Source: Sphingomonas sp. BK235
GTDB taxonomy: Bacteria > Pseudomonadota > Alphaproteobacteria > Sphingomonadales > Sphingomonadaceae
Reading direction: 5' to 3'
DNA: 64,000 bases
Assembly (NCBI RefSeq): GCF_004345855.1
Contig: NZ_SLXN01000006.1
Location: 268,600 to 332,599, forward strand
A model generated the notes under the pieces. It saw only the letters and a list, made by a program, of their open reading frames with translations. It searched no databases and was not told where the DNA came from. Shown one piece after another: positions 6,544-14,215 of this stretch (the stretch's first letter is position 1; every line of letters starts with the position of its first letter). Position numbers and translations under genes: made by a program.

Positions 6544-8157
6544 TTACTCGCTGCCCGTCACCGCGATCGCGATCTCATAGGCGCCCGACAGCGGGTCATG
6601 ATCGAGCGATGAGCGCAGTTGGCGCGTCAGCCCCTCGATCACGCGCCCGTAGCGATGCCCCAGCCCCTCGCGCAATATGTCGCTGTCCACCAGCGCGCGC
6701 GACGACAGCCGCAGCATCGCCCGATCGCGCGCGCCGTCGGCGAGCGGCTTGAGCGAGATGCGCAATTGCGCCTCGGGCACGCAGGTCATCGCCAGTTCGA
6801 CCAGCTCGGTCACCAGAAAGGCCACCGCCACCGCGACGTCCTGCGTGACATAGAAGGGGTCGATGTCGAGCACGATCCCGATCCGCGTCCCCTCGGGCGC
6901 GGTGGCGCGGATGCTCGACGCCAGCTCGCCCAGCACCGAGCGCAGGCCGACCCCGCGATTTTCTTCCATCTCCGCGAAATGATAGCGGTGCACCACCGCC
7001 AGCGCGTCGACCCGGCGCTGGATCGAGGCATAGGCCTGGGTCGCCTCCGCACTCTTGGCGCCGCGGGCGTGGAAGTTGATGAGGCTGGAGATGACCTGGA
7101 GGTTGTTCTTGACGCGGTGATGGACCTCGCGCGTCAATTTCGTCTGGCGCACCAGCCCCTCCGCCAGCCCGGCCTCGTGCAACGCGACCGTGCGGCTGAG
7201 CGCGCGGAACGTGTCACCGAGATCGCGGATCTCCTGCGCGGGCAAAGCGCGGAACAGCGCCGGGTCGGGCTGGTCTCCGGGCGCATAGGCCGCGATGCTG
7301 CCGCGCAGCGCGCGCAGCGGCGCGATCAGCAGGCGGTCGACGACGAACCAGCTGATCGCGGCGGCGAGCGCCCACATCAGCAGCGGGAGCGCCAGCGCGA
7401 TCAGGAGCGGCGAGCTGATCGGCGCGCTGCGCACCTGCATCTCCAGCGCGAGCCCCGCGATTGCGAGATCGTTGCGCGCCGCCTCACGCCGCTCGAACGC
7501 GCTCTCGCGCGCGAGCGGATCGAGCTCCAGCCGCTGGTTGCCCAGGGTCAGCGTCGAGCCGTAATCGAGCGCGAAGCCACTCGGGCGGCTGAGTTGCTGC
7601 AGGAAGGCGGCGGGAAAATAGGCGGCGGCGGTGACGCCATTGTTGCGCCCGGCGATGCGCAGCATCAGCCCGCGCCGCCCCCCGGTCGCGGCATCGACGA
7701 TCCGCGCGCTGATCACGGCCGGCTCGGACTGGCGCGCGAAGGCGGCGGCACCGGGGAAGGGCTCGCCGCAGATCGGCAGGCCGCGGCGATCGAGGATCAC
7801 GAAGCTCGTCCCCGCCGCCGATTGCTGGGCGAACACGCCTTGCGTGCGCGCGCAGCTCGGCGCGTCGCCGTGATCGGCGTTGAGCGCGTCCACCGCGACC
7901 CGCAAGGCGGTCATGTCGCCCACCAGCTCGATCGCGATCGCGCGGCTCGCTTCGGCCGCGGCCACGCGCAGGTGCGAGCGCAGCTCGGTGTCGGCGATCT
8001 GGGTCACGCGCAGCGTCGCGAAGATCGCGATCAGCGCCAGCGGCAGCAGCGCGATGCTGAGGATCAGGAACAATTTGGCGCCGGTCGGCCAGCGACCGAC
8101 GAACTCGCCCCGCCCCGCGGACGGGCGCGGGACGTCAGCGGCCGGGGACGCGGCCAC
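6544..8157 (-). CDS. phyP: PhyP-like sensor histidine kinase homologue with degenerate ATP-binding domain
   Basis: This 537-residue membrane protein has TM1 at about 28-48, a periplasmic sensor region of about 200 residues, TM2 at about 249-273, a HAMP-like linker, and a HisKA_2-type dimerisation helix with EVHHRVKNNLQVISSLI (His346/347). The part that should bind ATP has lost its landmarks: the N-box reads TELVELAMTCVPEAQ, without the Asn residues of ELVTNALKH, and no DxGxG box is present. In Sphingomonas melonis, PhyP beside the phyR/nepR/ecfG genes acts as a PhyR phosphatase and not as a kinase, which fits these losses. It starts at GTG five bases after nepR and is probably co-transcribed with it. 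Confidence 0.75.
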   Translation of the reverse strand: MAASPAADVPRPSAGRGEFVGRWPTGAKLFLILSIALLPLALIAIFATLRVTQIADTELRSHLRVAAAEASRAIAIELVGDMTALRVAVDALNADHGDAPSCARTQGVFAQQSAAGTSFVILDRRGLPICGEPFPGAAAFARQSEPAVISARIVDAATGGRRGLMLRIAGRNNGVTAAAYFPAAFLQQLSRPSGFALDYGSTLTLGNQRLELDPLARESAFERREAARNDLAIAGLALEMQVRSAPISSPLLIALALPLLMWALAAAISWFVVDRLLIAPLRALRGSIAAYAPGDQPDPALFRALPAQEIRDLGDTFRALSRTVALHEAGLAEGLVRQTKLTREVHHRVKNNLQVISSLINFHARGAKSAEATQAYASIQRRVDALAVVHRYHFAEMEENRGVGLRSVLGELASSIRATAPEGTRIGIVLDIDPFYVTQDVAVAVAFLVTELVELAMTCVPEAQLRISLKPLADGARDRAMLRLSSRALVDSDILREGLGHRYGRVIEGLTRQLRSSLDHDPLSGAYEIAIAVTGSE

Positions 8158-8162
8158 TTCGG

Positions 8163-8321
8163 TCAGTCAAGCTTGCCGAGCAGGGAGAGCAGATCGTCGG
8201 GCACGGCTTCCTCGACGGTCTTCTGATACACGGAGCGCAGCGCCGAACCCATGTCACGATTCTTGGAATGCGCGGCGGGGGCCTTGCTCGGCTTCTCCGG
8301 CGCTTTCTTGTCCGACGTCAA
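8163..8321 (-). CDS. nepR: Anti-sigma factor NepR
   Basis: This 52-residue protein ends in the NepR core LRSVYQKTVEEAVPDDLLSLL followed by GKLD, the two helices that clamp EcfG and are displaced onto phosphorylated PhyR. The chosen start is TTG at 8321 (TTGACGTCGGAC), preceded by a GGGGGG run 7 nt upstream. A longer in-frame extension has unrelated, low-complexity sequence and is not favoured. It diverges from phyR, is followed after five bases by the PhyP-like gene, and lies downstream of an EcfG promoter, giving the usual autoregulatory loop. Confidence 0.9.
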   Translation of the reverse strand: MTSDKKAPEKPSKAPAAHSKNRDMGSALRSVYQKTVEEAVPDDLLSLLGKLD

Positions 8322-8428
8322 CGCAAACCCCCCAAGACAACCCGGCCCCAGCGACCGCTGGGCGGGTCGAGCGGAACACGATGGAACATTCGTATGCAGC
8401 TGGCACGGTTGACCGCGCTCGGCGGATG

Positions 8429-8454
8429 AAACCAAATAGCCCCTCGATGGTTCC
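8429..8454 (-). promoter_or_regulatory. EcfG promoter of nepR
   Basis: The minus strand reads GGAAC (8454-8450), 17 nt, GTTT, an exact -35 and -10 match for the EcfG class. Transcription should begin near 8422, giving a leader of about 100 nt before nepR. The remaining phyR-nepR interval (8322-8580) shows two further GGAAC words on the plus strand but with non-canonical spacing. Confidence 0.7.
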
Positions 8455-8580
8455 CCCGCCGTGCGACGAAAATCGCCGACCGGGGGGAACTTATTGCCAC
8501 GGCCGCGCAGCGTCCACGACCGTTTTTTGATGACGCACGATGGCGCCTCGGCGACCGCCGTGAGGGAGGGCTTTCTACAC

Positions 8581-9375
8581 ATGTCGCTCGGACAACAACT
8601 CGCGCCGCATCTTCCGTTCCTGCGCCGGTACGGCCGCGCGCTGACCGGGAGCCAGGCGCAGGGCGACCGCTACGTCCGCGCGACGCTCGAGGCGATCGTC
8701 GCCGCGCCGGACCAGTTCCCGCGCGACGTCGATCCGCGGCTGGGGCTGTATCGCACCTTCCAGGCGATCTGGAACTCGGCCAATTTCGACGAGGTGGAGG
8801 GCAGCGAGCCGGCCGAGGAGCAGGAGGCGGTGGCGCGCGCGCGGCTGTCGCGCATGACGCCGCTGTCGCGCCAGGCGCTGCTGCTCACCGCGATGGAGGG
8901 CTTCACGCCGGAGGACGCGGCCTATCTGATCGAGGTCGAGCCGTCCGAGGTCGACTCGCTGGTGGCCGAGGCGCTCGCCGAGATCGAGAAGCAGACGCGC
9001 GCGCGCGTGCTGATCATCGAGGACGAGCCGATCATCGCGATGGACATCGAGTCGATCGTGCGCGACCTCGGCCATGAGGTCACCGGCGTGGCGGTCACCC
9101 GCGACGAGGCGGTGGCGCTGGCGATGGAGGATCGCCCCGGCCTGGTGCTGGCCGACATCCAGCTCGCCGACGACAGCTCGGGGATCGACGCGGTGAAGGA
9201 CATCCTCGCCGAGTTCAACGTGCCGGTGATCTTCATCACCGCCTTCCCCGAGCGGCTGCTCACCGGCGAGCGGCCCGAGCCGACCTTCCTGATCACCAAG
9301 CCGTTCCAGCGCTCGACGGTGAAGGCGGCGATCAGCCAGGCGCTGTTCTTCGACGAGACCACCGTCCCGGCGTGA
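8581..9375 (+). CDS. phyR: General stress response regulator PhyR
   Basis: This 264-residue protein has an EcfG-like sigma domain (about 1-135, with PLSRQALLLTAMEGFTPEDAA in its sigma4-like part) fused to a receiver (about 141-255). The receiver shows acidic residues IIEDEP, phospho-acceptor Asp192 in VLADIQLADDSSG, and the FAT GUY-type segment VIFITAFPERLLTG followed by ITKPF with Lys240. Phosphorylation exposes the sigma-like domain, which then captures NepR and frees EcfG. The ATG at 8581 follows GAGGGAGGG. An upstream in-frame ATG would add non-homologous sequence. It is divergent from nepR. Confidence 0.95.
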   Translation: MSLGQQLAPHLPFLRRYGRALTGSQAQGDRYVRATLEAIVAAPDQFPRDVDPRLGLYRTFQAIWNSANFDEVEGSEPAEEQEAVARARLSRMTPLSRQALLLTAMEGFTPEDAAYLIEVEPSEVDSLVAEALAEIEKQTRARVLIIEDEPIIAMDIESIVRDLGHEVTGVAVTRDEAVALAMEDRPGLVLADIQLADDSSGIDAVKDILAEFNVPVIFITAFPERLLTGERPEPTFLITKPFQRSTVKAAISQALFFDETTVPA

Positions 9376-9387
9376 GCTTCCGCGAGA

Positions 9388-9408
9388 GGGGTGGCGGCGC
9401 GCCACCCC
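9388..9408 (+). terminator. Possible terminator hairpin after phyR
   Basis: An 8-bp perfect stem (GGGGTGGC / GCCACCCC) with a 5-nt loop lies 12 bp past the phyR stop. There is no T-tract, so intrinsic termination is uncertain. Confidence 0.4.
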
Positions 9409-9465
9409 GATCGCGCGACCGGACGCGGAAATCGCGCACCTGCCGTCGCTTGGTACCATCCTTAC

Positions 9466-9490
9466 GGACCCAAAACGGTCATCACGCGTT
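9466..9490 (+). promoter_or_regulatory. Near-consensus EcfG promoter before the small membrane gene and ecfG
   Basis: The sequence is GGACC, 16 nt, CGTT. The -10 and spacing are perfect and the -35 has one mismatch (GGACC against GGAAC). The predicted start (about 9497) nearly coincides with the ATG of the small gene at 9499, which would make a leaderless message reading on into ecfG. Confidence 0.4.
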
Positions 9491-9498
9491 GGATGGCC

Positions 9499-9636
9499 AT
9501 GGCAGACGAGAACGATCGAGTGCACCTCGAGACCGATGAGGCCCGTGCCGGCAGCACGCCCGGGATGACGCGCTACATATTGGCGGCGTCGCTGGTGCTG
9601 ATCGTGGTCGTCTTCGCCGCCATCCTGTTGTCCTGA
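9499..9636 (+). CDS. Small single-pass membrane protein between phyR and ecfG
   Basis: The protein is 45 residues: a polar, acidic N-terminal half (MADENDRVHLETDEARAGST) and a C-terminal membrane helix (YILAASLVLIVVVFAAILLS). No family was recognised. An alternative ATG two codons upstream (9493) would add MA. Its position inside the stress locus, 112 bp ahead of ecfG on the same strand, suggests co-transcription. A role in the stress circuit would be speculation. Confidence 0.6.
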   Translation: MADENDRVHLETDEARAGSTPGMTRYILAASLVLIVVVFAAILLS

Positions 9637-9748
9637 CGCGATGCTCGAACAAGTGGTGCGTGACGGACTGGCCAATCGGCCGGGCGGTACCTATCTTCCA
9701 GCCTCGGACGTGCGCCAGGACGGCGCCGCGTCAGCACGACGGAGCGGC

Positions 9749-10396
9749 ATGACCCAATCTTCCTCGCACACGGACGAGGCGTCGGCCCCGGCACCGACGG
9801 AATATGTCGCGCTGTCCGATCCCGAGTTCAAGAAGCAGCTCGCGCTCGTGATTCCCCATCTGCGCGCCTTCGGCCGCTCCTTGTCGGGCAACCGCGATCT
9901 CGCGGACGACCTGGTGCAGGAGACGCTGCTCAAGGCCTGGGCGGCGCGCAAGCGCTTCCAGGCCGGCACCAACATGCGCGCCTGGACCTTCATCATCCTG
10001 CGCAACCTCTTCCTCAGCCAGATGCGCCGCGCGCGGTTCAAGGGCGAGTGGGACGATCTGGTGGCTGACCGCGTGCTCGCCGCACCGGCGAGCCAGGACA
10101 AGCACGTCGAACTCGCCGACATGCAGCGCGCGCTGATGCACCTGCCGCAGCCGCAGCGCGAGGCGCTGATCCTCGTCGGCGCGGGTGGCTTCGCCTATGA
10201 GGAGGCCGCGGAGATCTGCGGCGTGGCGGTCGGCACGATCAAGAGCCGCGTCGCGCGCGGGCGTGTCGCGCTGGAGGCGCTGATGACCGACGGCGCCTTG
10301 TCCTCGCGGCGCGACCATGAGGTCAGCAGCGACCGCTCGACGCTCGATTCGATCATGAACGAGGTCGACGAACTCAGCCGCGACCGCGACGCCTGA
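9749..10396 (+). CDS. ecfG: General stress ECF sigma factor EcfG
   Basis: This 215-residue ECF sigma factor has region 2 around residues 40-105 (NRDLADDLVQETLLKAWAAR, the core-binding and -10 helix) and region 4 around 130-190 (LPQPQREALILVGAGGFAYE followed by a helix-turn-helix with GVAVGTIKSRVARGR). It directs RNA polymerase to GGAAC...GTT promoters and is held by NepR in the absence of stress. The start MTQSSSHTDE is preferred because sequence upstream is not sigma-like. A 25-residue Asp/Ser-rich C-terminal tail is additional. It lies downstream of phyR and the small membrane gene. Confidence 0.92.
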   Translation: MTQSSSHTDEASAPAPTEYVALSDPEFKKQLALVIPHLRAFGRSLSGNRDLADDLVQETLLKAWAARKRFQAGTNMRAWTFIILRNLFLSQMRRARFKGEWDDLVADRVLAAPASQDKHVELADMQRALMHLPQPQREALILVGAGGFAYEEAAEICGVAVGTIKSRVARGRVALEALMTDGALSSRRDHEVSSDRSTLDSIMNEVDELSRDRDA

Positions 10397-10426
10397 GGGT
10401 AAAGGGCCAAGGATCAGCCTTCAGCC

Positions 10427-10816
10427 GTCATCCTGAACTCGTTTCAGGATCCAGCGGCCCGCGTGCGGCCGGTGCCGGCTGTCTCGCGGCCCTCCGGTTG
10501 GACGGGTCCAACCACCGTCATCCCGGCCGCGCGCCGGGATCCATTCCTCCGCCAGAGCAACATCGGCGGCTCTCGCGCACCATGGATCCGGACCCGAAAG
10601 GTTCATTGTCGCGAAGGCGGCTAGCTCCACCCGTCATCCCGGGCCCTTCGACAAGCTCAGGAGAGCCTTGACCCGGGATCCATCGCGCCGCGAGAGCCGC
10701 CGGCGTTGCTCTCGCGGCACCATGGATCCCGGCGCAAGGCCGGGATGACGGTGATGAAGAGCAAGCCGCCTTTTGGGTCCGCACCAACGGATCCCGGGCC
10801 GAGCCCGGGATGACGG
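10427..10816. repeat. Cluster of REP-like palindromes filling the ecfG-glnE gap
   Basis: The 530 bp after ecfG contain no gene until the small minus-strand gene at 10929. They hold single REP units at 10427-10453 and 10517-10546, a composite element with terminal inverted repeats (10584-10785), and a closing REP arm near 10788-10815. The units share GTCATCC..GG...CC..GGATCCA and its reverse complement. No reading frame here is convincing. Confidence 0.75.
10584..10785. repeat. MITE-like composite element, copy 1
   Basis: About 202 bp is bounded by GGATCCGGACCCGAAAGG on the left and CCTTTTGGGTCCGCACC on the right, which are imperfect terminal inverted repeats. Inside lies a REP inverted pair around GAGAGCCGCCGGCGTTGCTC. 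Two copies with better-preserved ends occur at 21.4 and 60.9 kb. It has no coding capacity. Confidence 0.6.
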
Positions 10817-10928
10817 GTGGCTGCCGCGACGATCAGCCGTACGAATCCGGAGCCGTGGTTTCTGCAACACGTTCAGGATGACGGCCTCGCTGACGGGCGC
10901 GAAACGTCGCCGTACTACGCCCCTCTTC

Positions 10929-11102
10929 TCAATGCCCTAGACCGCCGAGCTGCGACAGCAGGCGTGCCATGTCGCTCGGCAGCGCCTTGTCGCGTCGATA
11001 GGCGGCGCGCAACGAGCCCGCCAACACGTCGCCGGGCTGCGGTGCGCGAACGACATAGTCGCTGCCGGCGCTGCCGGAATGTGAGGAGGCGTCTCGTACC
11101 AT
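10929..11102 (-). CDS. NepR-like small protein (possible second anti-sigma factor)
   Basis: This 57-residue frame (ATG at 11102, TGA at 10929) ends with LRAAYRRDKALPSDMARLLS followed by QLGGLGH. The spacing of LR..Y, P.DM..LL and QL resembles the NepR core (LR..Y......VPDDLLSLLGKL) with two residues fewer between the helices. The N-terminal half is Ser/Gly/Pro-rich and looks unstructured. It has no clear ribosome site, but a GAAAC-16-CGTT promoter-like sequence ends 8 bp before the ATG, so the message may be leaderless. It is divergent from glnE and close to ecfG. That it is a gene is likely from its sequence pattern; the anti-sigma role is a hypothesis. Confidence 0.5.
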   Translation of the reverse strand: MVRDASSHSGSAGSDYVVRAPQPGDVLAGSLRAAYRRDKALPSDMARLLSQLGGLGH

Positions 11103-11110
11103 GTTGCTCG

Positions 11111-11135
11111 AACGTACGACCTGGTCTTAGGTTTC
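11111..11135 (-). promoter_or_regulatory. Near-consensus EcfG promoter of the NepR-like mini-gene
   Basis: The minus strand reads GAAAC, 16 nt, CGTT: perfect -10 and spacing, one mismatch in the -35. It overlaps the leader of the divergent glnE gene. Confidence 0.4.
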
Positions 11136-11138
11136 GGC

Positions 11139-13787
11139 ATGACGACTCCCCGGTTCGACGAGGCGCGCCGCCGGGCGGAACGCTTCGCGCCGTTCCTGAA
11201 CATATTGCTCCAGCGTGAGACGGATACCGCCGCCGCGCTCGCGATCCCCGATCTGCCGCTCGCGCGCCGGCTGCGGCTCGAGCGGCGCGCGCTCGCGCTC
11301 GACGTGGCGCTGGGCGATCTCGCCGGCACGCTCGACCTCACCGCGGTCACCGCCCGGCTCACCGACTTCGCGGACTCAGCTCTCGACCGCGCCATCGCCG
11401 GCGCCATCGCCGAGCGAACCCCGGAAGCCGCGCCGCGCGGCTTCGTCGCGATCGCGCTCGGCAAACAGGGCAGCCGCGAGCTCAACTATTCGTCCGACAT
11501 CGACCCGATCTTCCTCTACGATCCCGCGACGCTGCCGTGCCGCGCGCGCGAGGATGCCGCGGACGCGGCGGTGCGGATCGGGCGGCGCGTGCTCGAATTG
11601 CTCCAGGCGCGCGACGCCGACGGCTATGTGCTGCGCGTCGATCTGCGGCTGCGCCCGTCGCCCGAGGCGACGCCGATCGCGATCCCGATCGACGCCGCGC
11701 TCAGTTACTATGAATCGCAGGCGCTGCCGTGGGAGCGCGCCGCTTTCATTCGCGCGCGGGTGGCGGCGGGAGACCGCGCGCTGGGCGCTCGCTTCCTGGA
11801 AGCGATCCGGCCGTTCGTCTGGCGGCGCAGTCTCGATTTCGGCGCGGTCGGCGAGATCCTCGACATCACCCGCCGCATCCGCGACCATCACGCACAGGGG
11901 CAGGCGTTCGGCCCCGGTTACGACCTGAAGCGCGGACGCGGCGGCATCCGCGAGATCGAGTTCTTCGCGCAGATCCACCAGCTGATCCACGGCGGTCGCG
12001 AGCCGATGGTGCGCGCGCCCGCGACGCGCTACGCCCTTGCCGCGCTGGCCGAGGCGGGACGGATCGACGCGGCGGACGCGGCGGCGCTGAGCGAGGCCTA
12101 TACGCTGCTGCGCACGATCGAACATCGCGTCCAGATGATCGACGACCGCCAGACCCATGCGCTACCCGCCGGAGAGGCGCTCGACCGGGTCGCGCATCTG
12201 CATGGGGTGGACGACGGGGCGGCGCTGCTCGCGTTGCTCGCCCCGCACGTGGCGCGCGTCGCGGCGACCTTCGATCGGCTCGCACCCGTCGCGGGCGCGG
12301 GGCTCCCCTTCGACCCGGCGCGGCTCGGCGAGACGCTGGCGGAGGCGGGCTTCTCCGACAGCGCGGACGCGGTGCGCCGCGTCGTCGCCTGGCGCGAGGC
12401 GCGCTATCCCGCGCTGCGCTCCGCCGCGGCGCAGAACGCGCTGGAGGCGGTGCTGCCGGTGCTGGTCGGGGCGCTGGCGCAGGCGCCGGTGCCCGCGATG
12501 GCGCTCAACCGGCTCGATCACTTGTTCGAGCGGCTGCCGAGTGCGGTCAACGTCTTCCGCCTGCTCGAGGCGCGCCCCGCCCTGACGACGCTGCTCGCCG
12601 AACTGCTCAGCCACGCGCCGACGCTGGCCGACGAGCTGGCGCGACGCCCCGATCTGCTCGACGGGCTGATCGACGCCAGCGCCTTCGCGCCCATCAGCGA
12701 GATGCCGGCGCTGGTCGCCGAGATGCGCGCGGTCGAGGCGGGCGGCGACTATCAGGCGCTGCTCGACCATGTTCGCCGCGTCGTCGGCGACAAGCGTTTC
12801 GCGCTCGGCGCGCAGATCGTCGCGGGGGCGGCCGACCCGCTCGATGTCGCCGCCGGCTACGCGCGCGTCGCCGAGGCGGCGATCGAGACGCTGGCGAGCG
12901 CCGCGACCGCCGAGTTCGAACGCGCCCATGGCCGCGTCCCCGGCGGCGAACTGGTGATCCTCGCGCTCGGGCGCATGGGGGGGATGGCGCTGACCCACGC
13001 CTCCGACCTCGATCTGATCTATCTCTTCACGGGCGATTTCACCGCCGAGTCCGACGGTGCCAAGCCGCTCGGGGCGACGCTGTATTTCACCCGGCTGGCG
13101 CAGCGCGTGACCGCGGCATTGTCGGTGCCCACCGCGGCGGGGCCGCTCTACCCGGTCGACACGCGGCTGCGGCCGTCGGGCGCGCAGGGGCCGCTGGTGG
13201 TCAGCCTTGACAGTTTCGCGCGCTACCAGCGCGAGGAAGCGTGGACCTGGGAGCATATGGCGCTGACTCGCGCGCGCGCCGTCTTCGGCTCGCCCGAAGC
13301 GCGCGCGGCGGTGGAGGCGATCGTCGCCGCGGTGCTGGCGGGCGACCGGCCCGCGCGCGACGTGCCCGCCGAGGCCGCGGAGATGCGTGCCGAGATGGCG
13401 CGCCACAAGCCGCCGCAGGGGCCGCTCGACGCCAAATTGCTGCCCGGCGGGCTGGTCGACCTCGAGTTCGCCGTCCATGTCACGCAACTGACGCGCCGCC
13501 GCGGCTTCGATCCGCGGCTGGGCGAGGCGATCGAGGCGCTCGTGGCGGCGGGCGCGCTCGCGCCGACGATGCGCGAGGCCTATGCCTTGCTCGCGCGGCT
13601 GCTGGTGACGGGGCGGCTGGTCGCGCCCGACGCGCAGGAGCCAGCCGCCGCCGCGACACGCGCGCTGATCGCGCGCGCGGTGATGCTGCCCGACTGGGAA
13701 ACGCTGCTTGCCACGCTCGATCGGGTGCGCGAGAGCGTCGCCGCGCAGTGGCAGGAGAGCATCGCATGGACCCCCTCCCGGACGTGA
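11139..13787 (+). CDS. glnE: Bifunctional glutamine synthetase adenylyltransferase/deadenylase
   Basis: This 882-residue enzyme has two nucleotidyltransferase halves. The N-terminal half carries ALGKQGSRELNYSSDIDPIF at about 107-126 (deadenylylating centre) and the C-terminal half carries LALGRMGGMALTHASDLDLI at about 607-626 (adenylylating centre). It attaches or removes AMP on glutamine synthetase in response to PII and glutamine. It is somewhat shorter than the E. coli enzyme, as in other alphaproteobacteria. Its targets in this window are glnA and glnB near 40 kb. The last 22 bases overlap bcp. Confidence 0.95.
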   Translation: MTTPRFDEARRRAERFAPFLNILLQRETDTAAALAIPDLPLARRLRLERRALALDVALGDLAGTLDLTAVTARLTDFADSALDRAIAGAIAERTPEAAPRGFVAIALGKQGSRELNYSSDIDPIFLYDPATLPCRAREDAADAAVRIGRRVLELLQARDADGYVLRVDLRLRPSPEATPIAIPIDAALSYYESQALPWERAAFIRARVAAGDRALGARFLEAIRPFVWRRSLDFGAVGEILDITRRIRDHHAQGQAFGPGYDLKRGRGGIREIEFFAQIHQLIHGGREPMVRAPATRYALAALAEAGRIDAADAAALSEAYTLLRTIEHRVQMIDDRQTHALPAGEALDRVAHLHGVDDGAALLALLAPHVARVAATFDRLAPVAGAGLPFDPARLGETLAEAGFSDSADAVRRVVAWREARYPALRSAAAQNALEAVLPVLVGALAQAPVPAMALNRLDHLFERLPSAVNVFRLLEARPALTTLLAELLSHAPTLADELARRPDLLDGLIDASAFAPISEMPALVAEMRAVEAGGDYQALLDHVRRVVGDKRFALGAQIVAGAADPLDVAAGYARVAEAAIETLASAATAEFERAHGRVPGGELVILALGRMGGMALTHASDLDLIYLFTGDFTAESDGAKPLGATLYFTRLAQRVTAALSVPTAAGPLYPVDTRLRPSGAQGPLVVSLDSFARYQREEAWTWEHMALTRARAVFGSPEARAAVEAIVAAVLAGDRPARDVPAEAAEMRAEMARHKPPQGPLDAKLLPGGLVDLEFAVHVTQLTRRRGFDPRLGEAIEALVAAGALAPTMREAYALLARLLVTGRLVAPDAQEPAAAATRALIARAVMLPDWETLLATLDRVRESVAAQWQESIAWTPSRT

Positions 13788-14215
13788 CCGCGACCGGTAC
13801 CGACGGCGCGCCGCTGCGGCTGCGCGACCTGCCGCGACCGCTGATCGTCTATTTCTATCCCAAGGACGACACGCCGGGCTGCACCCATGAGGCGCTCGAT
13901 TTCTCCGCGCTGGCGAGCCGCTTCGCCGCTGCGGGCGTGGGGATCGTCGGCATCTCGCGCGACACGGTCGCCAAGCACAACAAGTTCATCGCGCGCCATG
14001 GCCTGGTTATTCCGCTCGCCAGCGACCTCGACGGCAGCGTCACCGAGGCCTTCGAGGTCTGGGGCGAGAAGCAGATGTATGGTCGGACCTATATGGGCAT
14101 CGAGCGCGCCACCTTCCTGTACGACGCGGATGGGCGGCTGGCGCGCGCGTGGCGCAAGGTGAAGGTGAAAGGCCATGCCGAGGAGGTGCTCGACGCCGCG
14201 CGCTCGCTGGGGTGA
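13766..14215 (+). CDS. bcp: Bcp-type thioredoxin-dependent peroxiredoxin
   Basis: This 149-residue peroxiredoxin of the BCP/PrxQ group has peroxidatic Cys39 in YPKDDTPGCTHEA. The resolving Cys usually found five residues later is absent (CTHEALDF), so it should work as a 1-Cys enzyme relying on external thiols. It reduces H2O2 and organic peroxides in the cytoplasm. Its ATG lies inside the end of glnE (22-base overlap), so the two are probably co-transcribed. Confidence 0.92.
   Translation: MDPLPDVTATGTDGAPLRLRDLPRPLIVYFYPKDDTPGCTHEALDFSALASRFAAAGVGIVGISRDTVAKHNKFIARHGLVIPLASDLDGSVTEAFEVWGEKQMYGRTYMGIERATFLYDADGRLARAWRKVKVKGHAEEVLDAARSLG

Noticed and set aside
7301..7600. Several medium-length open frames on the plus strand inside the kinase-like gene.
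   Set aside because: They are codon-composition shadows without ribosome sites or protein-like sequence.
8373..8410. GGAAC words with a downstream GTT upstream of phyR, considered as a plus-strand EcfG promoter.
   Set aside because: The spacing is 20 nt, outside the 16-17 nt range, and no other match was found for phyR.
10397..10928. Regularly spaced palindromes considered as a CRISPR array.
   Set aside because: Repeats are palindromic and imperfect, spacers are irregular and themselves related, and there are no cas genes in the window.
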